This document shows, in pieces, positions 12,924 through 24,240 of a stretch of 64,000 nt of DNA (its first letter is position 1; each line of letters begins with the position of its first letter). This DNA comes from Cyprinodon diabolis (lineage: Eukaryota > Chordata > Actinopteri > Cyprinodontiformes > Cyprinodontidae): assembly GCA_030533445.1 (NCBI GenBank), contig CM060065.1, positions 21,836,474 to 21,900,473 on the forward strand, written 5' to 3'. A program made the position numbers and the translations under genes. A model generated the notes under the pieces. It did no database searches. It saw nothing but the letters and a program-made list of their open reading frames with translations, and had not been told where the DNA came from.

Positions 12924-14847
12924 TCCCCCCTGCCTTATTACAAGGAGCAGCTCTCATTCTCCATTGTACTTCAGTTCACACACCTTATAATGAAATTGAG
13001 ATGCCAATGCAAAAGGTAGAATCTGTAATAAATGATTTTCAAATGTTCCTGAATATTTGTTTACACCACAGAAACACTGTCATATGTTGATTACATGCAT
13101 ATTTCTTGAAGAAATTTGCTGAAAATGTCAATTTGTGTGGCAACAAAGACAAATAGGCTCAGCATACAACACGTCTGACATGAATATAAGTGTTTCTAAA
13201 GCTCATTATAGCAGGTGCTTGACTATGCCTTTCAGACAGACCTAGAATTGTATATCGGTGCTATTTTGGGGATGGTTGATTTGTTACTCAGATCAAAACA
13301 AGGTTGGAAAAATATGAAAAGCCAGAGGTGTTCCCAGAATCAAAGCCGTGCTGTTGTCTGTGCCCCACAGAAGTTGACGCATACTATCTATTTATGTTGC
13401 ACAGCTGCTGAAAATCGTAGTTTTTCGGCAGTTTTTCGCAGTCAAACATACAAATATATTCTTCTATAAAAAATTATCTCTAAGATACAACCAAACATAT
13501 GGAACAGGCATTTTACTATTTATAAACCAATCACCTTTACTATTGTATAATTAAAAATGCATATCTTTTTTTGTCATATAATCCTTTACGGTGCAAACAT
13601 CCTTTACAATCATACACTGAAAACTCTTGCAAAAGTCAGGAACTTTGAACATGGTTAGTCGCAAGGTAAAATAAAGCAAAACCATAATCTTTTAAGTTGT
13701 TGTTAAGCCTAAATCTAAATCTATGTAACATAAAAAGCCAGTTCACATAATACAACAAAAATGTCCATAAAATAAAGAAAGGGAAATGTTTAATTGCTAT
13801 GTATAACTCGGTGTTTATATGTGAGGCAGCATTTACAACACTTTATCAAACTCTAAAAAAAGAAGCGGACCTATTTTGATCAAGACACAAGTCCAAAACT
13901 GCAACAAACATTGCAAGAAACATGTTTATCTTACTATAAAGAATGATGTGTTTTCAGTTGTCACTGCAGCAACACTGCAACTCCCTGTCTCTAGACTATA
14001 ATATTATAAATACTGACTTTTGTTGTGATTATTACATCGTATGTACCATTGTACGCTAAATTAAATTATTGTTTTTGGAGTTAAATACTGTATGTTCCCC
14101 GGGAAAAATAGCTGTTCAGATTCTGCAGATAATTTTTTGGGACAAATGTAGCTTTGCTTATGACTTGTACTGAATCTGCTACAGTCTCTCACTGCAATCT
14201 AATATTAAAAGTCAGTAAGTCAGTCTAACAATAGGCAGGATAAACCTCAACAGGAAGGCGGGAGTCTACGATTTTGACAAAATTACCCATAATGTTGCAC
14301 TGTTATTTTCACTGTTTTTTTTTGTTTTTTTTTAACTATAACAGTCCAGACTGCAGCTGCAACAAAGGACTGTTTTAAAGAAATCCTGTTTTATTTCATG
14401 GATAAGCTGGATACCTCTTAAAAAATTAAATAACTGGCTTCTGTAAGAGGTTTTCTTGTTTGCAACACAATTGCAGTTATCTGATTGGTTCTAAACTGTT
14501 TTGGTTGATTCTGTTAGTCCGGCCCTGGTCCTGCCTTTCAAATCTGGCTCTAACTTCTCCTTTCCAGACTGATATGCTGTGTATATGTGGTAAGTCAGTC
14601 TGGCAGACCAGGCTTGCTTGGGACAGTTATGTCAGATATTCAAATTAAAGAAACAATTGAAAGTTCATACCTTACCTTAGAGTAGACCTCAGGGGTGTGC
14701 TTAATTTTATATATATTTTTTTTATTCTATGAGGGGAAGGAGTTCTTCATTTTTGTTGGATAAGGGTGTAGCAACCTTATGTATAATATTCCCTCTTTAA
14801 ATAAAAATTGGTAGCATGACAGAGGATATACCTAGTTTTGACAGTTT

Positions 14848-14935
14848 TAATAATAATAATAATACATTTTATTTGAAAGCGCCTTATCACAACACCCAAG
14901 GACACTGTACAGGCAGATAAAAACAAATGGTTTAG
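14848..14935 (-). repeat. Short fish LINE-tail-like repeat
   Basis: Reads aataataataatacatttt then atttgaaagcgcc and caacacccaaggacactgta. I recognise this as a common teleost 3' tail sequence, here reversed. Too short to assign a clade. Confidence 0.45.
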
Positions 14936-15400
14936 GCCCTCATGAAAGGGATTTAACATCGAATGTGATTGGACTTAAAGGAAAAACAAGTCATATTAAG
15001 AAAAATAATATTATTCATAAAAAATGCTATAAATGTCAGTTTGTTTTAAAGTTATTCTGCCCTCTAGTGGTATGCAATTGATAACTACAACTCCTAGTGC
15101 AGACAGATTCCTTGTGGTCATCATTTGTAATAAGACAGCTGAAACTATACACTACATCTACAGTCTGTTCTCCACTTTGTACACATCTATTATTAATGTT
15201 ATACACTAGAAATAAATCACAATTTTAAAAGGCTTAGAAGAGAGTGCTAATTGCTCTCTGTGAAGGTATTAACACTTTTGTTGTTGCATTCTATTACTGG
15301 TATATGCATAGGACCCACTGTGTTCAATAACATTTATTTTTCTTTTCCTGTATGATTTAGTCAGTGCGTGTTGGCAAGAGCCTCATAGCGAGGCCACGGA

Positions 15401-15407
15401 TGAGTCA
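15401..15407 (+). promoter_or_regulatory. AP-1/MAF-like site TGAGTCA in a GC-rich island
   Basis: TGAGTCAGC within 15360-15480, which is clearly more GC-rich than its surroundings and shows no repeat similarity in the window. A polypyrimidine-AG (tgatttag, 15353-15360) sits just before it, so a non-coding exon cannot be excluded. Confidence 0.3.
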
Positions 15408-16240
15408 GCCGGGCGGCAGTTTTTGGAGCTGGACGTGAGAATAACACTGAGGGGAGGAGGAAGACAGGGGCAGAAAGAAAAAAAGCAAGAAAACATTGGA
15501 AGACGAGCAATGAGAGATCCCATTGTGTCTAAGACTGAACTTGGACACAAGTGCTTTCTCTTAAGAATTACTGGAATGCAAAATGTCTGCTAACTCCAAA
15601 ACCACCTCATTAATAGTCACCCTTGAAATGTTTAACACCATAAAATGGAGAGATGTGTTCCATACATAGATCACTTTCAACTTTGCAGATGCCTTTCCTT
15701 AATCAGTAGTCTGGGTTAGGAGCTGCTGTCATGTTCAGCGTTTATGTCATCTGCACTTTGGTATAGCAGCATGAATGTAAATGTTTCATTAAATATTTCC
15801 AATAGAATGTATAACTTGTTAGACACACTTAAACACTTCCTATCATACCAGATATATGAGTCACTCTTGGAGTATTCCCTTCCATATCCAGCAAATTTCC
15901 GTCAGGATCAGATTGCATTCTCTGCCTGTATTTACTCCCAGCCAGGATGACTTCATTTCCAAACATTACTGAAAATGAAACAGTTAACTCTGGAATGCAT
16001 TACCCCTCCTTTTGAGAAATATATTTATCCAGCAGCTTCAATTTTTTTTATCCTGAAAATAAAATCAACTGCAACCAGTTGCCTTAAAAAGACCCATTAT
16101 TTGTTTTTACTATTTAATCTCTGTTGTAAAACCAGTGGTGAAGATTATTAGAGAACAAACTAACACGTGAAGACCAAGGAGCACATCAAATATTGCAGGT
16201 TAAAAGTTTTAAACAGGTCAAGTCAAAATCAAAGCTTTTA

Positions 16241-16268
16241 AACTGTCTGTCTGTCTGTCCGTCCGTCC
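16241..16268. repeat. (CTGT)n/(CCGT)n microsatellite
   Basis: Four CTGT units run into CCGT units (ctgtctgtctgtctgtccgt), a short tetranucleotide tract. Confidence 0.85.
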
Positions 16269-16469
16269 TACCTTCTTGCCTGCCAGGATAATCTTTTACC
16301 CTTGACAGATCGGCAGTCAATCACAGGGCTTAAGTTCATTTACTTACATTGAAATGTTTGCATTTATTTTGAATGTGTTATTTTTTTGCATGTCAGAATG
16401 GCTTTAGTTTTGATTTAGTGATATAAAAGGAAACATATTTGCACTAATCAGTACTGATACGTACACATG

Positions 16470-16725
16470 TGCACACACATGGTCTCGTGTTTGATCAATT
16501 TTGGGACCCACTTTCTGGAAAAATATCATGTTGTGTGGGACCTACTGCTCTTTGTGAGGCCCGATGCCTGGACTCACAAGGGGAATTGTTATGTAAGGGT
16601 CAGAGAGCATGTTCAGGACTAAAGTGTGACTTGAGTTCAGGTTAAGGTTAGGTATGGACTCAAAATGGTTAGGTTTAGGGTAAGGGCCATGATTAAGTCC
16701 AGAATACATCAAATCCAATTTTGAG
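16470..16725 (+). repeat. Fish dispersed repeat, copy 1 (GGGACC/GGTTAGG type)
   Basis: Shares an ordered set of motifs with 17255-17520: gtgtttgatc/gtgttcatg, ttttctggaaaa, gacctactgctctt, actaaggtgtgacttgagtt, then ggttaggtttag. The two are diverged copies of one non-coding repeat in the same orientation. A third partial copy, about 17545-17660 and 17861-17900, is split by the MITE. Confidence 0.65.
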
Positions 16726-16729
16726 TGCG

Positions 16730-17060
16730 ATCCGACACAAAATTGTGTGCCTCTCTCCAGCTGTCAATGGGCGAGTGGTGGGGCATAATTGGACAGGTCA
16801 TCAGTCTACCGCAAGGCAACACAGAAAAACAGTACAAACAACCATTCACACACACCTAAGGACAATTTAGAGAAGCATTAACCGAACAGTCATGTTTTTG
16901 GACTGGGGGAGGAAGCTTGAGTACCTGAAGAGAACCCACGCATGCAAAGGGCAAACATGGAAACGCCATGCAGAAAGATCCCCAGCCAGGACTCAAACTC
17001 AGAACCTTCTTGTTGCAAGGCAGCAGCACCACCCACTGTTCCACTGTGCAGCAGCAGACC
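16730..17060 (+). repeat. Widespread fish interspersed repeat, longest copy
   Basis: Contains catgtttttggactggggg, then aagagaacccacgcatgca and ccaggactcaaactcagaac, ending near ccactgtgcagc. This is the fullest of three copies in the window. Non-coding; the 60-codon ORFs over it on both strands are chance. Confidence 0.65.
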
Positions 17061-17254
17061 GAAAAAAGATTTAGTAAAATAGTGATCCTCTTTGAGCCTC
17101 TCTATTCGAAATCAGTGTGACATTGAAAAGAAAATTGGTTTGGAGATTAAAAAAATCTTACATAAGCGGTGTGTTCATGCCTTTAGGCTGTAGAAATATT
17201 TTAGATATTAATTTAAATCAATAGAAAGGCCCCACAAAGTTAGATAGATGTATT

Positions 17255-17520
17255 AGATGTGTCTGTGTGTGTTCATGTTTTTATTACATTGTGGGGCCAA
17301 TTTTCTGGAAAACTAACTGGTTGTGGGCACCGACTGCTCTTATTGGGGTCTGATATTATTGCTGTTTCACGGTCAGGGGGTCATGTTTAAGACTAAGGTG
17401 TGACTTGAGTTTGTGGCCGGGTTAGGGTTAGATATGAAAATATAATGGTTAGGTTTAGTGTAAGGGTCATGGTTAGGCTGTAGAAATGAATGGAAGTCAA
17501 TGGAAAGGTCCCTCAAAAGT
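17255..17520 (+). repeat. Fish dispersed repeat, copy 2
   Basis: Same ordered motifs as 16470-16725, including taaggtgtgacttgagtt and ggttaggtttagtgtaaggg, then taagggtcatggttagg. Together with the next partial copy it forms a loose tandem array of one family. Confidence 0.6.
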
Positions 17521-17661
17521 TAATGTGTGTGAGTGTGTTTGTGTGTAGGTGTGGTCCTGTGTTTGCTACTATGTGAAGACAATTTCCCAGAAATATGCTA
17601 CATTTTTTGGTGTTATAGGTACTTGTGGGGACCAACGACAGGTCCCCATAAGGATAAGCTC

Positions 17662-17852
17662 CAGACATGGGCAATGTGGAGTCAACAAGTCATCTCCATG
17701 TCATGTATTTAATCTATCCAGCCAATTAACCAGGTGAGTCTAATCTGCACAGGTTAATTCACGGTGAAGATTGGACTCACCTGCTTCAGTGGCTGGGTAG
17801 AACAAATACATGACATGGAGATGACTTGTTGACTCCACATTGCCCATGTCTG
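17662..17852. mobile_element. hAT-type MITE, 191 bp, TSD ATAAGCTC
   Basis: Terminal inverted repeats of about 80 bp begin CAGACATGGGCAATGTGGAG and end with the complement. They are near-identical for roughly 50 bp, then about 75% similar. The 8-bp duplication ATAAGCTC is exact at 17654-17661 and 17853-17860, as hAT transposases make. No coding capacity. It interrupts the third copy of the GGTTAGG-type repeat: the flanking sequence resumes at ttttcttgggtagggggtta. Confidence 0.92.
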
Positions 17853-17894
17853 ATAAGCTCTTTTCTTGGGTAGGGGGTTAGGTTTAGGACTTAT

Positions 17895-18660
17895 GCTACG
17901 TTCAGACCGCACACGAGGCAGCAGAAGCAACTAGTTTACATGTGAAGTCAATGGTTGATGCGCATCAAGGCACAGCAAAAGGTCCTGCAGAGCTTTTTGG
18001 GCAACAGGAGCAGAGTGTCTGAGCAGCTCGTCTGAGGTGCTGAAGCAGCCTGTCATGAGCTTCTGAGCATGTGGGGCATGACGCGCTGCGAAGGCAGCAG
18101 TTGCTGGAGTTGGAAAAATTGAACTTTTGCTGCTTGACGTGCCACTTCAACCATTCAGAAAAGCTGATCAGGGAGCTGGCAGGGAGACAGGCCGCTATGA
18201 TCACTCCTCTGAAACAGTTAATTGACGCCTAAATTAACTTAACTTATTAATTACTAATATCGAAAACTGCCTGCAAAATATGTTGGATTTTTATTATTGT
18301 GGTGCCTGCAGTTTGGATTACGTACATGAAAAAAGCCTTCCAGCCGACTGCTGGGCCGCTGACTGGACCGAACCTCAGCAGAGAGACATGAGCCACCCTT
18401 TCTCAGCCGAAGGAGGGGGCTGGTAAGGCAGGTGGAGGGAAGCATGGGACCACCGGGTTCCAGGCTACCGTCACCGAGTCGGGTTCCGTTGCTTCGTCTC
18501 CCGCTGGCTCCCTGCCCCCATCCGGCAGTGTTTCCAGACCGGCCTCGGAGCTGACGGCTTGGTTAGAATGCTTGGTTAGCATTTGGAAAATGAATTCTAT
18601 ATCACTGCTAGACATGACCCTTCTCTTGACACACATTAATGATAGACTTTCAAAATAAGA
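17895..18660. repeat. Unassigned repeat-like segment; 18340-18600 recurs inverted at 24.9-25.1 kb
   Basis: The part 18340-18600 is clearly homologous to 24885-25100 read in reverse: both contain ccaggctaccgtcaccg, ctggctccctgc and gagctgacggc in the same order. It is GC-rich and has short frames with similar peptides at both sites (GREPxGDxxTEPxxVTVAW), so it probably derives from the coding part of an element I cannot name. The sequence ctacgttcagaccgcacac near 17907 resembles an inverted-repeat end. Confidence 0.45.
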
Positions 18661-19195
18661 CTAGAGGGACTCTACAAAACAAAATCCTTCTCCTTATACA
18701 TACAAATTCATCGCAGCATATGGCTCATAGTTATGGCCAAACTCAACCAATTTCTTGAAATTACACTACCAAGGCCTGTTGAAATAAGGGGCTCCCATTT
18801 CCTCTGAAATAAAGCATAGACTTATCTAATAAGAATGAAAAAGAGAGATTCAAGAATTGTAAATGGATTCCATATCTCTCCAGAGGCTGACCGTATGCCA
18901 AAGACAGAACACTGCTAGACCTTCAAAGTAAGACAACAGGTCTTCTACAAAATAAAAGCCTATATAATATACTCAGCAATTTATTGCACTATAGGGACAT
19001 CAGTCACCCACTATGTGTGGGTGTTATGAGGCCAGTCCCGAGTAGGTGGTGATGGTAATATACAGTATGCCAATGTAAGGTGAACCCAACTAGTGACTAT
19101 TTCTGGTAACTTGCACACCACTGACAAATGGAATCATTCCCGCTCCTCTGTTAGTTCCAGGAACTCATGATTTATATCCAGCCAATCAGCAAATA
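18661..19195. other. Intergenic stretch, partly duplicated in short blocks
   Basis: Two blocks share diverged sequence: gactctacaaaacaaaatcc (18668-18687) and tcttctacaaaataaaagcc (18941-18960). Beyond this weak internal duplication I see no feature. Confidence 0.4.
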
Positions 19196-19203
19196 TATAT
19201 ATA

Positions 19204-19827
19204 TTAGAGACTGACACGGGAGTGGATTTTCACTCCTGTCCCGTCCCACTCCCACAGAAAAAAATTGTGTCCCGTCCCGATCCCGGGCCAGAGTAGAAAT
19301 CTAAATCCTGTCCCGTCCCACTCCTGGTGAAATTACTCCCACTCCCATTCAGAATGACTCCCGCTCCTGCATCACTCCCATTCTTGTTGTCTTCAATAAG
19401 ATTTTTGCCAATACATTGAATCTAAATTTCTATGAAGGGTCAGTTAAGTTCCTGTTTCTAACTGTAGTAACTGTTGGTCCCTCCATTGTTGTTTTTGAGC
19501 GCGGGTGAAAAACTCGGAGCGGAAGCACTGTTGTTTTTTGGGTCGTGTAGTTTTTTTTGACTCGCATTATAGTGTAGGCTTCAAGGAAAAAAACTACAAA
19601 ATGGCGGCGCCAGTACTGGATTTTTTTTCTTTCTATTTTATTTTATTTTTTTGGCATCAGTCCCAGTTTTTTTAGTTACTATTGGTTTGCTCCCGCTTCC
19701 ATCTGCTCCCGTTAATGTTTAATCCTGTACCGTCCCAATCACGTGATCGTTACTAATACTGACTCCAATCCCACGGGAATCCCACAGGAATCCCGTGACC
19801 CGTGGGATTCCCGAAAAAATGTCAGTC

Positions 19828-19832
<5 letters not shown>
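19204..19832. mobile_element. MITE-like element with TTAGAGACTGAC inverted ends, in (TA)n
   Basis: Begins TTAGAGACTGACACGGG and ends with the complement GTCAGTCTCTAA at 19821-19832. The subterminal regions are rich in tcccgtcccac/gtgggattcccg, mutually complementary. The flanks are (TA)n on both sides, so the target duplication cannot be read uniquely. About 629 bp and no transposase; probably a non-autonomous hAT-like element. Confidence 0.7.

Positions 19833-19880
<48 letters not shown>
19833..19880. repeat. (TA)n microsatellite
   Basis: About 24 TA dinucleotides directly abutting the preceding element. With the TA run before 19204 it suggests an older TA array into which elements inserted. 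Confidence 0.95.
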
Positions 19881-19882
<2 letters not shown>

Positions 19883-19886
19883 TATA

Positions 19887-20676
19887 TGTCATGATTTTAT
19901 CTAGTGCTCTGACCCACATGCAGAAGGCCTAACCGAGAGACCAGGTAATGGTTTAACAGGTTTATTTAGAATGATGATATGAGTCCGATGCTGCTCTGAA
20001 CACTATCGAACCAGAACTGGAAAGTGAGGTGAAGACACAGCGGTTAGTTCAGGCGCAGTGGGAAATTAGATTCTTTGACTTGAAGAGGAGGACTAGGTTG
20101 CAGACTCCCGTTTCCAGAAAAGGTGTCTTTTGTTAAATCCAGTCGGTGTGGGATGTTCCAGCGATTGTCTTGTTTGATGGAGGGCAGACAGGGTTTACCC
20201 AGATTGCGGTTGTTCCTTGGTGAATGGAGAAGATGACTGCCACTGAGATTTCCTGCGGTACTTGAACGGGTTATTGTGAAGATGAATCCCCTGCTGAGAG
20301 AGAAGCCCCAGATGATCCTTGGGGGAAAAGGTCGATCCAAACCACTAACTTGAATCCTTAGCTCGGTTTGGTTCTCAGAAGATCCTTCCAGGGGAGAGAA
20401 GGTCCGAAACATCCAGTTTGCAGGATGACTTCCTGCCGAGAGGCTAAGACAAAAGGCGGGGTTAAAACTCAGGATGACAAAAACTCAGTTTGACTCAGCA
20501 AAACTCAGCTTGGCTAGGGTACCCAAAACTGGCAAACACCCTGGTGTCGAGGTAGTGGCAGTCAGCAGCTTAAGAGCGCTCGTTAATGAGGCAACCATCC
20601 GCAGGTGTGAGAGGAGGCCAACCAGAACCAGGAGGAAGGAAGACAAACACAATCACAAACTACACAGACTGGATTC

Positions 20677-20680
<4 letters not shown>
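19887..20680 (-). mobile_element. Solo LTR inserted in (TA)n, probable TSD CTATA
   Basis: Begins TGTCATGATTTT, the same start as the LTR at 23334, and ends ggattcctaa, close to that LTR's ggatcctaaca end. CTATA flanks both sides (19882-19886 and 20681-20685), though in TA-rich DNA this could be chance. An AATAAA on the minus strand (complement of tttatttag near 19965) gives the orientation. A 122-codon minus ORF (20044-20412) lies wholly inside and has no recognisable domain. Confidence 0.7.

Positions 20681-20681
<1 letters not shown>

Positions 20682-20712
<31 letters not shown>
20682..20712. repeat. (TA)n microsatellite
   Basis: About 15 TA units immediately right of the solo LTR. Probably the continuation of the TA array left of the LTR. 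Confidence 0.9.
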
Positions 20713-20714
<2 letters not shown>

Positions 20715-20965
20715 TGTTCCTTATCCACCGTGGGCTGTCTCCCTTTTTTCCTCCAAGCTCGGGTCCTTTACCAGAGCCCTGAGAGCTTGAGGGTTCTGCA
20801 CAGTGTTTTTGCTTTTCATAGAACTAGACATTTCTGGACTGAGATGTCTGATGTATTTCCAATGGATCTACTGTTGCCACTGCTCAAGTTTTGGGGTCAC
20901 TGCCCCTACATTTTCTGGGAGATCTCCATAACTGCAGCAAGAAGGGCTGCAAAGATAGTTTCTTT
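20713..20965 (-). mobile_element. R2/R4-like LINE 3' fragment, copy 1
   Basis: Homologous in order and orientation to 43245-43535: gagggttctg, then tctggactgagatgtctgat and actgctcaagttt. Read in reverse the family encodes a C-terminal segment resembling the end of R2/R4-type site-specific LINE proteins; this is clearer in the 43-kb copy. Several substitutions and frame breaks; dead fragment. Confidence 0.5.
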
Positions 20966-22300
20966 TTAATGAAAAATGCTACAGTACATTTTAAAAGCTG
21001 GTATAAGTTAATAGAATGATTAGCAAAAGTTAATGTTTAAAGGTTTGGATTATTTGGCCATTTAGAGTGACAAGATAGCTTTTTGTTACACAAATAAAAT
21101 GCAATAAAATAGACTATATGCTATGATTTAGTAATGCTGCATGTAAAATGCATTTACTCTCAAATTCTGGTCCACCTTCTGAAAGAAATCCTTTGAAAGC
21201 TATGGTTTGACACATTTTAAATAGTCCTGACAAGATAGTCCATCTGATACCTGCTTTAACTTTCTATGATGTGTCACATGTCCCCATCAATATTTTTTTT
21301 CAGTCGATTATAACGTTAGCAGCGATAATCATCATTTGTAAATTAACAGTGGTAGAAAAATTATCCAATTTTGCTAAATATCTATGTTAAATATATTACA
21401 TCTAAAATGTTGTTTGAAGAGGGCATTATCATTAGGGTGGCAAAAACTAAATCTCTTTCCACCTGTAACTCAAAACATTTTCATAGTTTTTTTTTTTCTT
21501 TTTACTTGTCAGTGGCAATTTCGCACCACCTCTGTGCAGTCAGATAGATTTCTCACACTTACTATGAGAAAGAACTCAAGAGTAGCCCTCGCTTATTTTA
21601 AAGAAAGATTACTTTTTTCCCCTTGAAATTTGGCAGCCTGAATTCACATACACTTGTAAGTAGCAGGCATGTGTAACCTGATATGAACAACATAAAATAT
21701 GGATATTATAAAAAATGTATAACTGATTGTTATAAAAAAACAAAACAAATATCATTCACTGATGAAATGTCAATGGAATGTATAAGATGCAGAAGAGTTT
21801 GAAAATATAAGAATTCAAATTAAGGTGTATTCAAGCTCTGGGTATGAAATGTCATAATGACATGGATTGCCTGTGAGCTGACTTTCAAAGAAAAAGAGGA
21901 TGACGCACAAGTATAAGTGTTGAATGGTGTACAGACGAACCAAGAAATGAGAGTTCTAGAAACGGCTCACTGTGTGTAAGAGAGGCAGCTGGAAAACCAC
22001 AAGCATTAGAAGAAGGACTGACAATGACAGTTCTCCAACTTTTTCCAATGTATTTCTTCAAACATGTCCGTTCAATAACATCAACCCTAACATGTTAACA
22101 TTTACACTTTGCTCTCATCTTTTATATAAATAAAAAAAAATAAAAAAAAATTTAATCAGTTAGTTAACCTTTAGTTACCTAACCTTTTTTTTAGGTGTGA
22201 AAACTGCAGTTGCCAGAATATAAAATCTAATATTTTTTTTTGTTTTTTACATAGCATTCTATTAATTATGAATAACGGGGTTGCAACAAGATCTCTTGCA
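20966..22300. other. AT-rich stretch, nothing recognised
   Basis: No gene, RNA gene or transposon signature seen. Contains poly-A/T runs (for example 22130-22150). Confidence 0.5.
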
Positions 22301-22309
22301 TGAGATTGT

Positions 22310-23300
22310 GAAATCATGATGTATAAAACCTTGGTGTCATTTTTGACTTGACATCGTAATCCCATATTAAGGAAGTTTGTAGAATGTCCTACTTTTACCT
22401 TCAGAATCTTGCATAAATAAGAAACTTCTTGTCCAGGGTTAATGCTGAGAAATGGATCCATGCATTTGTTACTCCAAGGCTTGAGTATTGTAATTCTTTT
22501 TTATCTGGAAGCCACAAAATGCTGTTACAGTAAAAGCCTTCAACTGATCCAAAACTTTGTAGTCACAATTCTGGTTAAAATGAATAAGAAACATCATGTT
22601 TCTCCTATTTTAGATTTCCTTCATTGGTTTTCTGTTACATCCAAAATAGAATTCAGGTTTCTGCTTCTCATGTATAAGGCCAAGCTCCATCTTATATCAG
22701 AGATCTGATCATTCCTTTTCTTCCAAACAGAGAACTTCTTTCTCAATCTGGAGGTTTACTAGTTGTTCCCACAACTTTTTAAAGTAGAATGGGAGGCAGA
22801 TCTTTCAGACATTAGGCTCCTTTCCAGTGAAACCAACAATCAGTTTTAGTCCACCAGGCAGACAACCTGATAACTATTAAGACTAGGCTTATAAATATTC
22901 TTTTTGATAAAGCTTATAGCTTAAGTGGCTCAGGCCTCATAGGCTTATGCTGCTGGATGACATAGGGACCATATTTCTTTATTCTACTTCATTATATCTC
23001 TCTTTACCAATTCTGTAGAGTTTTTTTAGTTAGACCCCTAACTTTTTGTTCTCTCTACTTTCTCTCATCATAGTAACTTCATCTGGTCTGGTCCTGCTTG
23101 GCTGTGAAAACATTCTGCAGGGAAATATCAACTGGTCTACTGTCATCAACAAATTTGATTAAGACTGGGCCTGCTTTTCAGTTCCTAGCCTTGTTTCTGT
23201 CTAAACAGAAATTGGCTCAGCTGTGCCTAACTATATGTGCTCAATTTAATCCCTTTTGGCATGAAACCTGGCTCAGAGTTGTTTGCCCAGATCCTACTTG
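22310..23300 (+). mobile_element. L2/Maui-type LINE, 3' part, strongly decayed
   Basis: Collinear with 49240-50060 of the better L2 copy: cttggtgtcatttttgactt, then tgtccagggttaatgctgag, ttgattaccccaaggcttga-like sequence and ggaggtttactagttgttcc. It continues into the 3' untranslated region (aggcttatgctgctgg). Many indels and stops; the oldest L2 copy in the window by visible divergence. It stops about 30 bp before the LTR element's TSD. Confidence 0.8.
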
Positions 23301-23333
23301 GACATAGTTTATCGTTAAAGGGTTCATAGAATG

Positions 23334-23609
23334 TGTCATGATGCGATGGTTTTACTAGCACAAATACAGACTCACAGACACAGAGGGAGGATTAAAAAGT
23401 CCAATATTTATTGGAAACCACAGGGTTCTGTAGGTTCTCAGGTTCAGACAGGCATGGGGGCACAGAAAGGACAACGATCCAGCTCAGAGGGGAGGTCACA
23501 CTCAGCTTATATAGGGAGCTTAATCAGCAGAGTGGAAAACAGGTGAGTCCAAGCTCCCCAGGCATGGATCCACGGCTCCCTCTGGTGGGCAAAGCCCCGG
23601 ATCCTAACA
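23334..23609 (-). repeat. 3' LTR of the non-autonomous element
   Basis: Direct repeat of 24241-24520 with visible differences (gatggt/gaaggt, gcacaaatac/gcccaaatgc, a missing cctt, ggtgag/gctgag). The low divergence indicates a fairly recent insertion. Confidence 0.9.
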
Positions 23610-23907
23610 GTACCCCCCCCCCCCCCTCAAGGGCGGATTCCAAAGAAGACGCCCCAAAGAAAACAAAACAACTCACCCATGGAGGGCGAAGGGCGAACCA
23701 GGGATGCCAGGAAGAGTCTCAGGTGACCGGCCATGAAACCGGCAGCAGAGCAGAGTCTCAGAAGCTGCAGGGGCCTTGGAGGAGGGCGTCACCTCCGCTT
23801 CAGCAGGAAGCACCGGGAGAAACACTGTCTCCGCTTCAGCAAGAATCCCCGAGAAGGACGCCGTCGCCGCTCCCGCTGCTCAGCAACAGGCTCAAACAGG
23901 TACGCCC

Positions 23908-24072
23908 ACTACGGCTCCACATCTGGAGCAGAGGAAGCCGCCGACTGCGGCTCCGCATCCGGAACAGAGAAAGCCACCGACTGTGGCTCCACCTCAGGAA
24001 CAGAGGGAACCACCGATTGTGGCTCCACCTCAGGAACAGAGGGAACCACCGATTGTGGCTCCACATCCGGAG
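23908..24072. repeat. 36-bp tandem repeat, four units and a part
   Basis: Units at 23908, 23944, 23980 and 24016, each 36 bp with core ctgtggctccacctcaggaa. Because 36 is a multiple of 3, any frame open in one unit stays open; this explains the long overlapping ORFs on both strands. Confidence 0.92.
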
Positions 24073-24090
24073 TCTCTGGAAGACGTAGAG

Positions 24091-24180
24091 CAGGCTCAGG
24101 GGTCTCCAGACGGCACAGAGCGGGTTCAGGGGTCTCCAGACGGCACAGAGCGGGCTCAGGGGTCTCCAGACGGCACAGAG
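24091..24180. repeat. 30-bp tandem repeat, three units
   Basis: Units at 24091, 24121 and 24151 with core ggtctccagacggcacagag, nearly identical. Also a multiple of 3. It adjoins the 36-bp array. Confidence 0.95.
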
Positions 24181-24240
24181 CGGGCTCTCCAGGAGCACGT
24201 AGAAGGAGTCTGCTGGGCTAGTCTGTTGGCTGGATCGTTC

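Larger units (their letters stand above)
10935..14847. other. Intergenic stretch without recognised genes
   Basis: AT-rich, largely unique sequence. Two short more GC-rich parts stand out: 11970-12260, with a full CRE palindrome, and 12800-12970, with an AP-1 site. They are listed separately. No ORF shows a recognisable domain. Confidence 0.5.
15000..16470. other. Intergenic stretch with one GC-rich island
   Basis: Mostly AT-rich unique DNA. A GC-richer island lies at 15360-15480 and a (CTGT)n/(CCGT)n run at about 16241-16268. No coding region recognised. Confidence 0.5.

Noticed and set aside
20044..20412. 122-codon minus-strand ORF
   Set aside because: Contained in a solo LTR; no domain or homologue recognised.
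23908..24180. CRISPR-like array
   Set aside because: The units are head-to-tail without unique spacers and lie in a fish retroelement.
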